From positions 17,582 through 81,581 of the forward strand of contig NZ_FNZZ01000007.1 of NCBI RefSeq assembly GCF_900109565.1: a stretch of 64,000 nt of DNA, given 5' to 3'. Each line of letters begins with the position of its first letter. Within the stretch, counting starts at the first letter, position 1. The notes under the pieces are model-generated. The model saw only the letters and a program-made list of their open reading frames with translations. It was not told the origin of the DNA and did not search any database. This stretch comes from Sphingomonas palmae (GTDB lineage: Bacteria > Pseudomonadota > Alphaproteobacteria > Sphingomonadales > Sphingomonadaceae). The position numbers and the translations under genes were made by a program. Below, in pieces: positions 1 to 9,229 of the stretch.

Positions 1-134
1 AGTGGAGCGCGGTGAGCCTTGTCAACGCCTTCGCGAACAGAAAAACGCCGCGCTCGCGTCCGTGCAGCGCGCAGCCTTGTTATTGCACGACCCGCCCGGC
101 TAAAGCGGACGCGGCTTTCCAGGATCTGCAGTTG

Positions 135-1094
135 ATGACTCCTTCGTTGATGACTGGCGTGAACAACAAGCTCGTGACGCTGATCGGCGGCGGCGGCTTT
201 CTCGGCCGCTACGTCGCGCAGGCGCTGTTGCAGGCAGGCGCGCGCGTCCGCATCGCGCAGCGCGATCCGCGCCGGGCGTTCTTTCTGAAACCGCTGGGAG
301 GCCTGGGGCAGACGCAGTTCGTTGCCGCCGACGTGACGCGGCCCGACACGATCGCGCGCGCGGTCGAGCATGCCGACGGCGTCGTCAATCTGGTCGGCAG
401 CTTCGCCGGCAACCTGCAGCGCATCCACGTCGACGGCGCGCGCGCGGTCGCCGAGGCCGCGACCCGAATGGGCATCGGCGCGCTGGTTCACGTGTCCGCG
501 ATCGGCGCCGATGCGGAGAGCGCGTCCAATTACGCCCGCACCAAGGGCGAGGCGGAAACCGCGGTGCGTAATGCTTATGTCAACGCGACGATCCTGCGCC
601 CGTCGACCGTGTTCGGGCGCGAGGACCAGTTCATCAACCGGTTCGCGGGCATGATCGCGAAGCTGCCGGTCGTGCCCGTGCTGCGCGCCCAAGCCCGGTT
701 TCAGCCGGTCTACGTCGGCGATGTGGCGAATGCGGTGGTCGCGAGCCTAGGCGACCCAACGCGCTTCGGCGGCGACACGTTCGAGCTCGGCGGCCCCGAG
801 GTGCTCACCATGCTCGAGATCCAGCAGCGGATCGCGGCGCATATCGGCCGCAACCCGACCTTCCTTCCCCTGCCCGACGCGGTCGGCGGGCTGCTGGCGA
901 GTGTACCGGGCGGGCCGCTGACGGGCGACCAGTGGAAGCTGCTCCAGCGCGATTCCGTGGTCTCCGCCGGCAGCGAAGGCCTGACCGCGATGGGCCTCGC
1001 GCGCACGCCGTTCGACGCGGTCGCGCCGGGCTGGCTGGTGCGCTATCGCAAGGCGGGTCGCTTCTCGCTGCTGAGCGACGCCGCCAAGGGCTGA
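135..1094 (+). CDS. NDUFA9-like NAD(P)-binding epimerase/dehydrogenase
   Basis: Predicted 319-aa short-chain dehydrogenase of the complex I NDUFA9-like family (atypical SDR). The Rossmann dinucleotide motif GGGGFLGR lies close to the N terminus, followed by a typical SDR order: VNLVGSF after strand 4, a YARTKGEAE segment in the active-site region, then a 'RPSTVFG' stretch. The reading frame is open back to position 12, but the upstream codons look non-coding. ATG 135 has AGGA ten bases ahead, and ATG 150 is an alternative giving MTGVNNK. Family members are assembly or structural partners of respiratory complex I, or act on quinone or sugar substrates, so the exact substrate is unknown. It is followed on the same strand by uppP after 32 bp. 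Confidence 0.8.
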   Translation: MTPSLMTGVNNKLVTLIGGGGFLGRYVAQALLQAGARVRIAQRDPRRAFFLKPLGGLGQTQFVAADVTRPDTIARAVEHADGVVNLVGSFAGNLQRIHVDGARAVAEAATRMGIGALVHVSAIGADAESASNYARTKGEAETAVRNAYVNATILRPSTVFGREDQFINRFAGMIAKLPVVPVLRAQARFQPVYVGDVANAVVASLGDPTRFGGDTFELGGPEVLTMLEIQQRIAAHIGRNPTFLPLPDAVGGLLASVPGGPLTGDQWKLLQRDSVVSAGSEGLTAMGLARTPFDAVAPGWLVRYRKAGRFSLLSDAAKG

Positions 1095-1126
1095 CGTCGC
1101 TACCCCTTCCTACCGGAGACGCCCTC

Positions 1127-1933
1127 TTGAACGACCTGCTCACCGCCGTCCTCCTCGGCATCGTCGAGGGGGTGACCGAGTTCCTGCCCGTCTCCTCCAC
1201 CGGCCATCTCATCTTGGCGAGCGCGCTGCTCGGTTACGACGAGGCGCACTGGCGACTGTTCAACATCGTGATCCAGCTGGGCGCGATCCTCGCGGTGGTG
1301 GTGCTCTACTGGCGGACGTTCTGGACCGTGCTGCTAGGGCTGTTCCGCCGCGAGGCCGGCCCGATCCGTTTCGTGCGCAACCTGCTAATCGCCTTCGTGC
1401 CCGCCGCGGTGATCGGCCTGGCGCTCAAGAAGCAGATCGAAGCGCTGCTGCTGCAACCGCGCGTCGTCGCGGTGGCGCTGATCGTCGGCGGTCTCGCCAT
1501 TCTGGTGATCGAACGCGTGGTGAAACCCGGTACGACGCGCGGCATCGCTGACGTGCCCGCGCGCACCGCGCTCGGCGTCGGCTTCGTCCAGTGCCTGGCG
1601 ATGGTGCCGGGCGTCAGCCGGTCGGGTGCGACCATCCTCGGCGCGCTGACGCTGGGTGTCGAGCGGCGCACCGCGGCCGAGTTCAGCTTCTTTCTCGCTA
1701 TTCCGACGATGCTGGGGGCGAGCGTGGTCGAGCTCGCCGGGCACCATCACGAACTGATGGCGGGGCAAGGCGCCGGGCTTGGCGCGATCGCCGTTGGCTT
1801 CATCGTGTCGTTCATCGTCGCGTTGCTGGTGGTGCGCTGGTTCGTCGGCATCGTCGGGCGGCACGGCTTCGCACCCTTCGCGTGGTACCGGATCGTCGCG
1901 GGTGCCGCGGCTTTATTCCTGTTGATGCGCTGA
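1127..1933 (+). CDS. uppP: Undecaprenyl-diphosphatase UppP (BacA)
   Basis: Integral membrane phosphatase of 268 aa that converts undecaprenyl diphosphate to the monophosphate lipid carrier used in peptidoglycan and polysaccharide export. It confers bacitracin tolerance. Both family signatures are present: EGVTEFLPVSSTGHL near the N terminus and VPGVSRSGATI around two thirds of the way along, within a protein of alternating hydrophobic helices. The start is a TTG at 1127 with GGAG at 1115-1118, eight bases ahead. No ATG gives a sensible N terminus, and the resulting length matches the family (about 265-275 aa). A hairpin with a T tract follows the stop codon directly, so this probably ends the transcription unit. 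Confidence 0.95.
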   Translation: MNDLLTAVLLGIVEGVTEFLPVSSTGHLILASALLGYDEAHWRLFNIVIQLGAILAVVVLYWRTFWTVLLGLFRREAGPIRFVRNLLIAFVPAAVIGLALKKQIEALLLQPRVVAVALIVGGLAILVIERVVKPGTTRGIADVPARTALGVGFVQCLAMVPGVSRSGATILGALTLGVERRTAAEFSFFLAIPTMLGASVVELAGHHHELMAGQGAGLGAIAVGFIVSFIVALLVVRWFVGIVGRHGFAPFAWYRIVAGAAALFLLMR

Positions 1934-1934
1934 T

Positions 1935-1956
1935 GGTCCGCGTCGGACCTTTATTG
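1935..1956 (+). terminator. Rho-independent terminator after uppP
   Basis: A perfect 6-bp stem GGTCCG (1935-1940) / CGGACC (1944-1949) with a CGT loop is followed at once by TTTATT. It sits one base past the uppP stop codon, in the position and form of an intrinsic terminator. Confidence 0.75.
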
Positions 1957-2089
1957 TCTAACGAGTTGCCCTAGAGAAGACTGCAACTCACTAAATGCAC
2001 TAAATTGGGTCCGACATGATGCTTATGTTGTTTGATTTCGCGTGACACCGCGACTTTGATATGAAATTGCGGCGATCGGAGATTGACCG
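1957..2089 (+). promoter_or_regulatory. AT-richer upstream region of gltD with direct repeats
   Basis: This 133-bp region is visibly richer in A+T than its surroundings and lies between the uppP terminator and gltD, so it should hold the gltDB promoter. It contains two direct copies of CACTAAAT at 1989-1996 and 1998-2005, nine bases apart on the same DNA face region, which could be a regulator site. No convincing -35/-10 pair was found. GGAG about ten bases before ATG 2090 serves as the ribosome binding site. Confidence 0.35.
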
Positions 2090-3529
2090 ATGGCCGACAT
2101 GCTTCGTTTCGTTGAACGCCCGCAAGCCTATCCCGCCAAGCGCGATGCGGAAGCGCGTGCGGAGGATTTTCGCGAGATCGCTGAGCGCTACGCCGTACAG
2201 TCGGCCGAGGATCAGTCGGCGCGCTGCTCGCAGTGCGGCGTGCCGTACTGCTCGGTGCATTGTCCGCTGCACAACCACATTCCCGACTGGCTGCGGCTGA
2301 CCGCGCAAGGGCGGCTGCGCGAGGCGTACGAGCTGTCGAACGCGACCTCGACCATGCCCGAGATCTGCGGCCGCATCTGCCCGCAGGACCGCTTGTGCGA
2401 AGGCAATTGCGTGATCGAGTTCACCGGCCACGGCGCGGTGACGATCGGGTCGGTCGAGAAGTTCGTGACCGACAAGGCGTGGGAGGAAGGCTGGGTCGAG
2501 CCGCTCGTCCCCGGACCCGCCCGCGGACAGTCGGTCGGCGTGATCGGCGCGGGGCCGGCGGGGCTGTCGGCGGCGGAGTATCTGCGTGGCCACGGTTACG
2601 AGGTCCACGTCTACGACCGCCACGACCGCGCGGGCGGGCTGCTGACTTACGGCATCCCCGGCTTCAAGCTCGAAAAACCCGTCGTCACCCGCCGTGTCGA
2701 CCGGTTGAAGGCGGGCGGCATCGTCTTCCACGAAGGCTTCGCGGTCGGCGAGGACGCGACGCTCGACGAACTGCGCAGCCGCCACGACGCGGTGCTGATC
2801 GCGACCGGCGTGTACAAGGCGCGCGCAATCGAGGTCGACGGGCACGACGCGGCGGGTGTCGTCGCCGCGCTCGACTATCTCACCGCCTCCAATCGCAAGA
2901 GCTTCGGCGACCAGGTGCCTGAGTTCGAGGACGGCAGCCTCAACGCCGCGGGCAAGCACGTCGTGGTGATCGGCGGCGGCGACACCGCGATGGACTGCGT
3001 CCGCACCGCAATCCGCCAGGGCGCGCGAAGCGTGAAGTGCCTGTACCGCCGCGACCGTGCCAACATGCCCGGCAGCCAGCGCGAGGTCGCGAACGCGGAA
3101 GAAGAGGGCGTCGAGTTCGTCTGGCTCTCCGCCCCCGCCGCCTTCGTCGCGGACGGTGACCGCGTCACCCACGTCCGCGCCAATCGCATGCGGCTGGGCA
3201 GCGCCGACGCGAGCGGCCGTCGCGCGCCCGAGGTAGACCCCGGCGCGGCGGAGGACATGCCCGCCGACCTCGTCATCAAGGCGCTCGGCTTCGATGCGGA
3301 GGACTTGCCGCACCTGTGGGACGCGCCCGAGCTAGGCGTCACGCGCTGGGGCACGGTGCTGGTCGACGCGAAGACGCTGATGACCAGCCTCGACGGCGTG
3401 TTCGCCGCCGGCGATATCGTCCGCGGCGCGAGCCTGGTCGTCTGGGCAATCCGCGACGGCCGCGACGTATCGGCCGCGATGCACAAGTACCTGAAGGCCA
3501 AGGCCGCGAACACGAAGGTGGCAGCATGA
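2090..3529 (+). CDS. gltD: Glutamate synthase (NADPH) small subunit
   Basis: Beta subunit of NADPH-dependent GOGAT (479 aa). It passes electrons from NADPH through FAD and Fe-S clusters to GltB for reductive amination of 2-oxoglutarate with glutamine amide nitrogen. N-terminal Fe-S cysteines are visible in CSQCGVPYCSVHC (about residues 45-57) and CGRICPQDRLCEGNC (about 91-105). The FAD motif VGVIGAGPAGLSAAE and the NADPH motif VVVIGGGDTAMDC follow in the usual order. The stop codon overlaps the gltB start (ATGA), so the two subunits are translationally coupled. Here gltD precedes gltB. Confidence 0.95.
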   Translation: MADMLRFVERPQAYPAKRDAEARAEDFREIAERYAVQSAEDQSARCSQCGVPYCSVHCPLHNHIPDWLRLTAQGRLREAYELSNATSTMPEICGRICPQDRLCEGNCVIEFTGHGAVTIGSVEKFVTDKAWEEGWVEPLVPGPARGQSVGVIGAGPAGLSAAEYLRGHGYEVHVYDRHDRAGGLLTYGIPGFKLEKPVVTRRVDRLKAGGIVFHEGFAVGEDATLDELRSRHDAVLIATGVYKARAIEVDGHDAAGVVAALDYLTASNRKSFGDQVPEFEDGSLNAAGKHVVVIGGGDTAMDCVRTAIRQGARSVKCLYRRDRANMPGSQREVANAEEEGVEFVWLSAPAAFVADGDRVTHVRANRMRLGSADASGRRAPEVDPGAAEDMPADLVIKALGFDAEDLPHLWDAPELGVTRWGTVLVDAKTLMTSLDGVFAAGDIVRGASLVVWAIRDGRDVSAAMHKYLKAKAANTKVAA

Positions 3530-6500
3530 GCGACGCACCCATGACCGACCAGCGCGCATGGCTTGCCGAACACGGCATGTACCGCCCGGAGTTCGAGGGC
3601 GACGCGTGCGGTGTCGGGCTCGTCGCCGCGACCGATGGCAAGCCGTCGCGCCGCGTCGTGCAGTCGGCGATCGATGCGTTGAAGGCGGTGTGGCACCGCG
3701 GCGCGGTCGATGCCGATGGCAAGACGGGCGACGGCGCCGGGCTTCACGTCGATCTGCCGGTGCGCTTCTTCGACGATTGTGTCGCCGCCTCGGGCCACAA
3801 GCTGCTGCCCAATCGGCTCGCGGTCGGCATGGTGTTCCTGCCGCGCACCGATCTGGGCGCGCAGGAGACGTGCCGCACGATCGTCGAGGCGGAGATGATC
3901 GAGGCGGGCTACACCATCTATGGCTGGCGCCAGGTGCCGGTCGATGTGTCGGTGATCGGCGCCAAGGCGCAGCTGACGCGCCCCGAGATCGAGCAGATCA
4001 TGATCGCGGGTCCGCTACCCGATGCGGTCAGCGCCGACGAGTTCGAGAAGAACCTCTACCTCGTCCGCCGCCGGATCGAGAAGCGCGTCATCGCGGCGCA
4101 GATCCAGGGCTTCTACGTATGCTCGCTGTCGTGCCGCTCGATCATCTACAAGGGGCTGTTCCTCGCCGAGAGCCTGTCGGTCTTCTACCCCGACCTCACC
4201 GATCAGCGGTTCGAGAGCCGCGTCGCGATCTTTCACCAGCGTTATTCGACCAACACCTTCCCGCAATGGTGGCTGGCGCAACCGTTCCGCTGCCTGGCGC
4301 ACAACGGCGAGATCAACACGGTTCGCGGCAACAAGAACTGGATGCTCTCCCACGAGATCCGCATGGCCTCGATCGCGTTCGGCGAGCATTCGGAGGACAT
4401 CAAGCCGGTGATTCCCGCGGGCGCATCGGACACCGCCGCGCTCGATGCGACGTTCGAGGCGATCTGCCGTTCCGGGAGAGACGCACCCACCGCCAAGCTG
4501 ATGCTGGTACCCGAGGCATGGCAGGCGGGCGGCGACACGCCCGACGCGCATATCGCGATGTACCAGTATCTGGCATCCGTGATGGAGCCGTGGGACGGCC
4601 CCGCGGCGCTGGCGATGACCGATGGGCGCTGGGCAGTCGGCGGCGTCGACCGCAACGCACTGCGCCCTTTGCGCTATACGCAGACCGCCGACGGGTTGCT
4701 CATCATCGGCTCCGAGGCGGGAATGGTGGTGGTGCCCGAGAGCACGGTGGTCGCAAAGGGCCGGCTGGGTCCGGGGCAGATGATCGCGGTCGATCTGCTT
4801 GAGGGCCGCGTGCTGCGCGATCGCGAGATCAAGGACAAGATCGCCGCCGAGCACGATTATGCCGCGATGATCGGCGAGTTCTCTGCGATCGACGACCTGC
4901 CCCCTGCCCCCGCCGACAGCACCATGCGCTACGACCGCGCCGAGCTGGCGCGGCGGCAGGTCGCGGCGGGTCAGACGCTCGAGGACATGGAGCTGATCCT
5001 GTCGCCGATGGTCGAGACCGCGAAGGAAGCGATCGGATCGATGGGCGACGACACCCCGCTCGCGGTCATCTCCGACAAGCCGCGCCTGATCAGCCAGTTT
5101 TTCCGCCAGAACTTCAGCCAGGTCACCAACCCGCCGATCGACTCGCTTCGCGAGCGCTACGTCATGTCGCTCAAGACGCGCTTCGGCAATCTCGCCAACA
5201 TCCTCGACACCGAGGATCGGCGCGAGCGCGTGCTGGTGCTCGACTCGCCCGTGCTGACCGGCGCGCACTGGCACCGGTTGAAGGCCTATTTCGGTTCAAG
5301 CGCGGCCGAGATCGACTGCACCTTCGAGGCGGGTGGCGGCGCGGAGCGCTTGCGCGCCGCGATCCAGCGCATCCGCAACCAGGCCGAGCAGGCGGTGCGC
5401 GAGGGGCGCAGCGAGCTGTTCCTGACCGACGAGCATATCGGTGAAGACCGCGTCGCGATCCCCGGCGTGCTTGCCGCCGCCGCGGTCCACACGCATCTGG
5501 TTCGCCGCGGGCTTCGTTCCTACGCGTCCGTCAACGTCCGCACCGCCGAATGCCTCGACACGCATTACTACGCCGTGCTGATCGGCGTCGGTGCGACCAC
5601 GGTGAACGCGTATCTGGCCGAGGCCGCGATCGTCGACCGGCAGGCGCGCGGCCTGTTCGGGGACTTGAGCCTCGACGACTGCCTGGTCCGCCACAAAAAG
5701 GCGATCGAGGAGGGGCTGCTCAAGATCATGTCGAAAATGGGGATTTCGGTCCTCTCCTCCTATCGCGGCGGCTATAATTTCGAGGCGGTGGGGCTCAGCC
5801 GCGCGCTGGTGAACGACCTGTTCCCCGGCATGCCCGCGAAGATTTCGGGCGAGGGCTACGCCTCGCTCCACGTCAACGCGACCGAGCGGCACGAGGCGGC
5901 GTTCGACAGCGCAGTCGCGACGCTGCCGATCGGCGGCTTCTACCGCCAGCGCCACACTGGCGAGGCGCACGCTTATTCCGCGCAACTAATGCACCTGCTC
6001 CAGACGGCGGTGTCGACCGACAGCTATTCGAGCTACCTGCAATTCTCGCGCGGGGTCGCCGACCTGCCGCCGATTTATCTCCGCGACCTGTTCCAGTTCA
6101 ACTTCCCCGCAGAGGGCGTCGCGGTTGATCAGGTCGAGGCGATCACCGAAATCCGCAAGCGCTTCGTCACCCCCGGCATGTCGCTCGGCGCGCTGTCGCC
6201 CGAGGCGCACGAGACGCTGGCGATCGCGATGAATCGCATCGGCGCGAAGGCGGTCTCGGGCGAAGGCGGCGAGGACAAGATTCGCTACCAGCCGTACGAG
6301 AACGGCGACAACGCCAATTCGGTCATCAAGCAGATCGCGTCCGGTCGCTTCGGCGTCACCTCCGAATACCTCAACGCCTGCGAGGAGATCGAGATCAAGG
6401 TGGCGCAGGGTGCGAAGCCCGGTGAGGGCGGGCAGCTGCCCGGCTTCAAGGTGACCGAGTTCATCGCGCGGCTCAGGCACTCGACCCCTGGAGTCACGCT

Positions 6501-8052
6501 CATCTCGCCGCCGCCGCACCACGACATCTACTCGATCGAGGATCTGGCGCAGCTGATCTACGACCTGAAGCAGATCAACCCGCGCGCGCGCGTCTGCGTC
6601 AAGCTGGTGTCGTCGGCCGGCATCGGCACTGTCGCGGCGGGCGTCGCCAAGGCGCACGCCGACGTCATCCTCGTCTCCGGCCATGTCGGTGGGACGGGCG
6701 CGAGCCCGCAGACGAGCATCAAATATGCGGGCACGCCGTGGGAGATGGGTCTGTCCGAGGTTAACCAGGTCCTCACCCTCAACGGGCTGCGCGGGCGGAT
6801 CAAGCTGCGCGCCGACGGCGGATTGAAGACCGGGCGCGACATCGTCATCGCCGCGATCCTCGGCGCGGAGGAGTTCGGCATCGGCACGCTGTCGCTGGTC
6901 GCGATGGGCTGCATCATGGTGCGTCAGTGCCACTCGAACACCTGCCCGGTCGGCGTGTGCACGCAGGACCCGAAGCTGCGCGACAAGTTCGTCGGCACGC
7001 CCGAGAAGGTCATCAACCTGATGACCTTCATCGCCGAGGAAGTGCGCGACATCCTCGCGCGGCTGGGCGTGCGCAGCCTCGACGAGGTGATCGGCCGCAC
7101 CGAGCTGCTGCGCCAGGTCAGCCGCGGCGCCGAGCATCTCGACGACCTCGACCTCAACCCGATCCTCGCCAAGGTGGATGCTACCGATGCGGAGCGGCGC
7201 TTCTCGCTCTCCACCTTCCGCAACGAGGTGCCCGACAGCCTCGATGCGCAGATCATCAAGGACGCTGCCCCGGTCTTCTCGCGCGGCGAGAAGATGCAGC
7301 TGACCTATTCGGTGCGCAACACGCACCGCGCGGTCGGCACGCGGCTGTCGAGCGAGGTCACGCGCCGATTCGGGATGAGCAAGCTCGCCGACGGCCACGT
7401 CACCGTCCGCTTGCGCGGTTCGGCCGGGCAATCGCTCGGCGCGTTCCTGTGCCGCGGCATCACGCTCGAGGTGTTCGGCGACGCCAACGACTACGTCGGC
7501 AAGGGGCTGTCGGGCGGCACGATCATCGTCCGCCCCGCGGTGTCGTCACCGCTCGCCAGCCAGGACAATACCATCCTCGGCAACACCGTGCTCTACGGCG
7601 CCACTGCGGGTCGTCTGCTCGCGGCGGGACAGGCGGGCGAGCGTTTCGCGGTGCGCAACTCGGGCGCCGACGTCGTGGTCGAGGGCTGCGGCGCGAACGG
7701 GTGCGAGTATATGACCGGCGGCACCGCGGTGGTGCTGGGCGAGGTGGGGCAGAACTTCGGCGCCGGCATGACCGGCGGCATGGCGTTCGTCTACGACGCC
7801 GCCGGCCGCTTCGCGCGCAACGCCAACCCGGAGAGCATCGTGTGGCAGCGCCTCGCCTCCGAGCACTGGGAGGGGAAGCTGCGCGCGCTGGTCGAGGCGC
7901 ACGCGCGCGCGACCGACAGCCGCTGGTCTAAGGGATTGCTGGAAGACTGGGACGCCGCGCTCGCGCATTTCTGGCAGGTGGTGCCGAAGGAAATGCTCAC
8001 CCGCCTGTCCTACCCGCTTGACGACAGCGTCGAACTCGTCGCGGCGGAATAG
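3526..8052 (+). CDS. gltB: Glutamate synthase (NADPH) large subunit
   Basis: Alpha subunit of GOGAT, 1508 aa, with the normal domain order: class II glutaminase, central domain, FMN-binding synthase domain and GXGXG beta-helix. The glutaminase nucleophile is Cys28 in GDACGVG, which implies removal of a 27-residue propeptide. The 3Fe-4S ligands are Cys1129, Cys1135 and Cys1140 in CIMVRQCHSNTC. The frame is open upstream to 3316, but ATG 3526 overlaps the gltD stop and gives the expected N terminus (MSDAPMTDQ). ATG 3541 is a possible alternative. The C-terminal part shows the repeated Gly-rich G..G...G pattern of the GXGXG domain. Confidence 0.97.
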   Translation: MSDAPMTDQRAWLAEHGMYRPEFEGDACGVGLVAATDGKPSRRVVQSAIDALKAVWHRGAVDADGKTGDGAGLHVDLPVRFFDDCVAASGHKLLPNRLAVGMVFLPRTDLGAQETCRTIVEAEMIEAGYTIYGWRQVPVDVSVIGAKAQLTRPEIEQIMIAGPLPDAVSADEFEKNLYLVRRRIEKRVIAAQIQGFYVCSLSCRSIIYKGLFLAESLSVFYPDLTDQRFESRVAIFHQRYSTNTFPQWWLAQPFRCLAHNGEINTVRGNKNWMLSHEIRMASIAFGEHSEDIKPVIPAGASDTAALDATFEAICRSGRDAPTAKLMLVPEAWQAGGDTPDAHIAMYQYLASVMEPWDGPAALAMTDGRWAVGGVDRNALRPLRYTQTADGLLIIGSEAGMVVVPESTVVAKGRLGPGQMIAVDLLEGRVLRDREIKDKIAAEHDYAAMIGEFSAIDDLPPAPADSTMRYDRAELARRQVAAGQTLEDMELILSPMVETAKEAIGSMGDDTPLAVISDKPRLISQFFRQNFSQVTNPPIDSLRERYVMSLKTRFGNLANILDTEDRRERVLVLDSPVLTGAHWHRLKAYFGSSAAEIDCTFEAGGGAERLRAAIQRIRNQAEQAVREGRSELFLTDEHIGEDRVAIPGVLAAAAVHTHLVRRGLRSYASVNVRTAECLDTHYYAVLIGVGATTVNAYLAEAAIVDRQARGLFGDLSLDDCLVRHKKAIEEGLLKIMSKMGISVLSSYRGGYNFEAVGLSRALVNDLFPGMPAKISGEGYASLHVNATERHEAAFDSAVATLPIGGFYRQRHTGEAHAYSAQLMHLLQTAVSTDSYSSYLQFSRGVADLPPIYLRDLFQFNFPAEGVAVDQVEAITEIRKRFVTPGMSLGALSPEAHETLAIAMNRIGAKAVSGEGGEDKIRYQPYENGDNANSVIKQIASGRFGVTSEYLNACEEIEIKVAQGAKPGEGGQLPGFKVTEFIARLRHSTPGVTLISPPPHHDIYSIEDLAQLIYDLKQINPRARVCVKLVSSAGIGTVAAGVAKAHADVILVSGHVGGTGASPQTSIKYAGTPWEMGLSEVNQVLTLNGLRGRIKLRADGGLKTGRDIVIAAILGAEEFGIGTLSLVAMGCIMVRQCHSNTCPVGVCTQDPKLRDKFVGTPEKVINLMTFIAEEVRDILARLGVRSLDEVIGRTELLRQVSRGAEHLDDLDLNPILAKVDATDAERRFSLSTFRNEVPDSLDAQIIKDAAPVFSRGEKMQLTYSVRNTHRAVGTRLSSEVTRRFGMSKLADGHVTVRLRGSAGQSLGAFLCRGITLEVFGDANDYVGKGLSGGTIIVRPAVSSPLASQDNTILGNTVLYGATAGRLLAAGQAGERFAVRNSGADVVVEGCGANGCEYMTGGTAVVLGEVGQNFGAGMTGGMAFVYDAAGRFARNANPESIVWQRLASEHWEGKLRALVEAHARATDSRWSKGLLEDWDAALAHFWQVVPKEMLTRLSYPLDDSVELVAAE

Positions 8053-8058
8053 GCGATC

Positions 8059-8088
8059 GCGTGCGTCGTCCACGCGGATGACGCACGC
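8059..8088 (+). terminator. Strong stem-loop after gltB
   Basis: GCGTGCGTC (8059-8067) pairs with GACGCACGC (8080-8088). The stem continues through one G-T wobble and TCC/GGA to a 4-base ACGC loop, 13 pairs in all. A weak pyrimidine stretch (CCACCTTT) follows. It starts six bases after the gltB stop codon and probably terminates the gltDB transcript. Confidence 0.6.
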
Positions 8089-8168
8089 ACCCACCTTTCG
8101 CCTCAAACCCGCCGCCGCATGCTATCCGCGGCCTTGCCCGCCACGGCAGTCCCGCTATTCACCATCAT

Positions 8169-8840
8169 ATGTGGCAGTTGCACCAATTCACCCTGTGTCC
8201 GTTCACCCGCAAGGTGCGCACGCTGCTCAATGAAAAGGACGTCGGCTACCAACTGGTGCGCGAGCATCCGTGGGAGCGGCGGGACGACTTCCTGCACATG
8301 AACCCCGCCGGGCAGACACCGGTAATGGTCGAGCCGAACAAGGGCGAGGTGCTGATCGATTCGCTGGCGATCTGCGAGTATTTCGAGGAAACGGTCGACC
8401 GCGCCGCGATGATCAACGGCTCGTCAGCCAATCGCGCCGAGATCCGCCGGCTGGTCACCTGGTTCGACACCTTCTTCTACCGCGACGTGACGCAGCCGCT
8501 CTTGGAAGAGCGGATGCTCAACCGGCTGGTCCACCGCACCGCGCCCAACGCATCACGATTGCGTGAGGCGATGAAGTCGTCGGTCGGGCACCTCGACTAT
8601 ATCGATTACCTGCTCGACCACCGCAAATGGATCGCGGGCGCGACGATCAGCCTCGCCGACCTCGCCGCCGCGTCGCAGGTCTCGGTCGCGGATTATCTGG
8701 GCGGAATCGACTGGACCGGGCACGCGCATGCCAAGGCATGGTATTCCGCGTTCAAGAGCCGCCGCAGCTTTCGCCCGCTCCTCACCGAACGCGTCAGCGG
8801 GATCGAGCCGCCGAGCTATTACGAGAACCCGGATTTCTGA
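8169..8840 (+). CDS. fzlA: GST-fold FtsZ-binding protein FzlA
   Basis: Protein of 223 aa with a thioredoxin-like N domain (LHQFTLCPFTRKVR, NPAGQTPV, DSLAICEYFEE) and an all-helical GST C domain. The WERR segment near residue 36 and the C-terminal tail ending PPSYYENPDF resemble the alphaproteobacterial FzlA proteins, as recalled from the Caulobacter family. FzlA binds and curves FtsZ filaments and is needed for constriction in Caulobacter. It usually lacks ordinary GST activity. The call as a GST-fold protein is certain, and the FzlA assignment rests on the WERR and C-terminal tail resemblance. csaA follows 13 bp later on the same strand. Confidence 0.8.
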   Translation: MWQLHQFTLCPFTRKVRTLLNEKDVGYQLVREHPWERRDDFLHMNPAGQTPVMVEPNKGEVLIDSLAICEYFEETVDRAAMINGSSANRAEIRRLVTWFDTFFYRDVTQPLLEERMLNRLVHRTAPNASRLREAMKSSVGHLDYIDYLLDHRKWIAGATISLADLAAASQVSVADYLGGIDWTGHAHAKAWYSAFKSRRSFRPLLTERVSGIEPPSYYENPDF

Positions 8841-8853
8841 CGCCGAGGGATTG

Positions 8854-9225
8854 ATGCACGTCACCAACGACCCTGACGCGCCCGCCGCCGATGCCATCAC
8901 CTTCGACGACTTCATGCGCGTCGACGTGCGCGTCGGCACCATCCTAGCGGTCGATCCATTCCCGGAGGCGCGCAAGCCCGCCTTCAAGCTGACCATCGAC
9001 TTCGGTGATACGATCGGCGTCAAACGCTCCTCGGCGCAGATCACCGTCCGCCACACCGCCGACGAACTGGTCGGGCGTCAGGTCGCGGCCGTGGTCAACT
9101 TTCCCCCGCGCCAGATCGGACCGATGATGTCAGAGGTGCTGACGCTCGGCTTCCCCGATGCGGACGGCGCGGTGGTGCTCGTCTCACCCGCGCACCCGGT
9201 GCCGAACGGCGGGCGACTGTTCTAG
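8854..9225 (+). CDS. csaA: CsaA-type tRNA-binding domain protein
   Basis: Small (123 aa) single-domain OB-fold protein of the tRNA-binding/CsaA family. Diagnostic stretches are RVDVRVGTILAVDPFPEARKP, SSAQIT, and FPPRQIGPMMSEVLTLGF. CsaA dimers have chaperone-like activity and bind tRNA, with a suggested role in protein export. ATG 8854 is chosen because GAGG lies five bases ahead. The longer open frame back to 8728 overlaps fzlA. The gene ends four bases before the convergent LysR gene. Confidence 0.85.
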   Translation: MHVTNDPDAPAADAITFDDFMRVDVRVGTILAVDPFPEARKPAFKLTIDFGDTIGVKRSSAQITVRHTADELVGRQVAAVVNFPPRQIGPMMSEVLTLGFPDADGAVVLVSPAHPVPNGGRLF

Positions 9226-9229
9226 CACC

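Noticed and set aside
1..134. A gene or RNA at the left edge
   Set aside because: An open frame starts at position 12, but it is merely the upstream extension of the NDUFA9-like gene. No RNA fold or start signal was convincing.
5986..7431. 481-codon minus-strand frame opposite gltB
   Set aside because: Antisense shadow of a conserved gene; composition is repetitive Asp/Arg/Ala with no motif.
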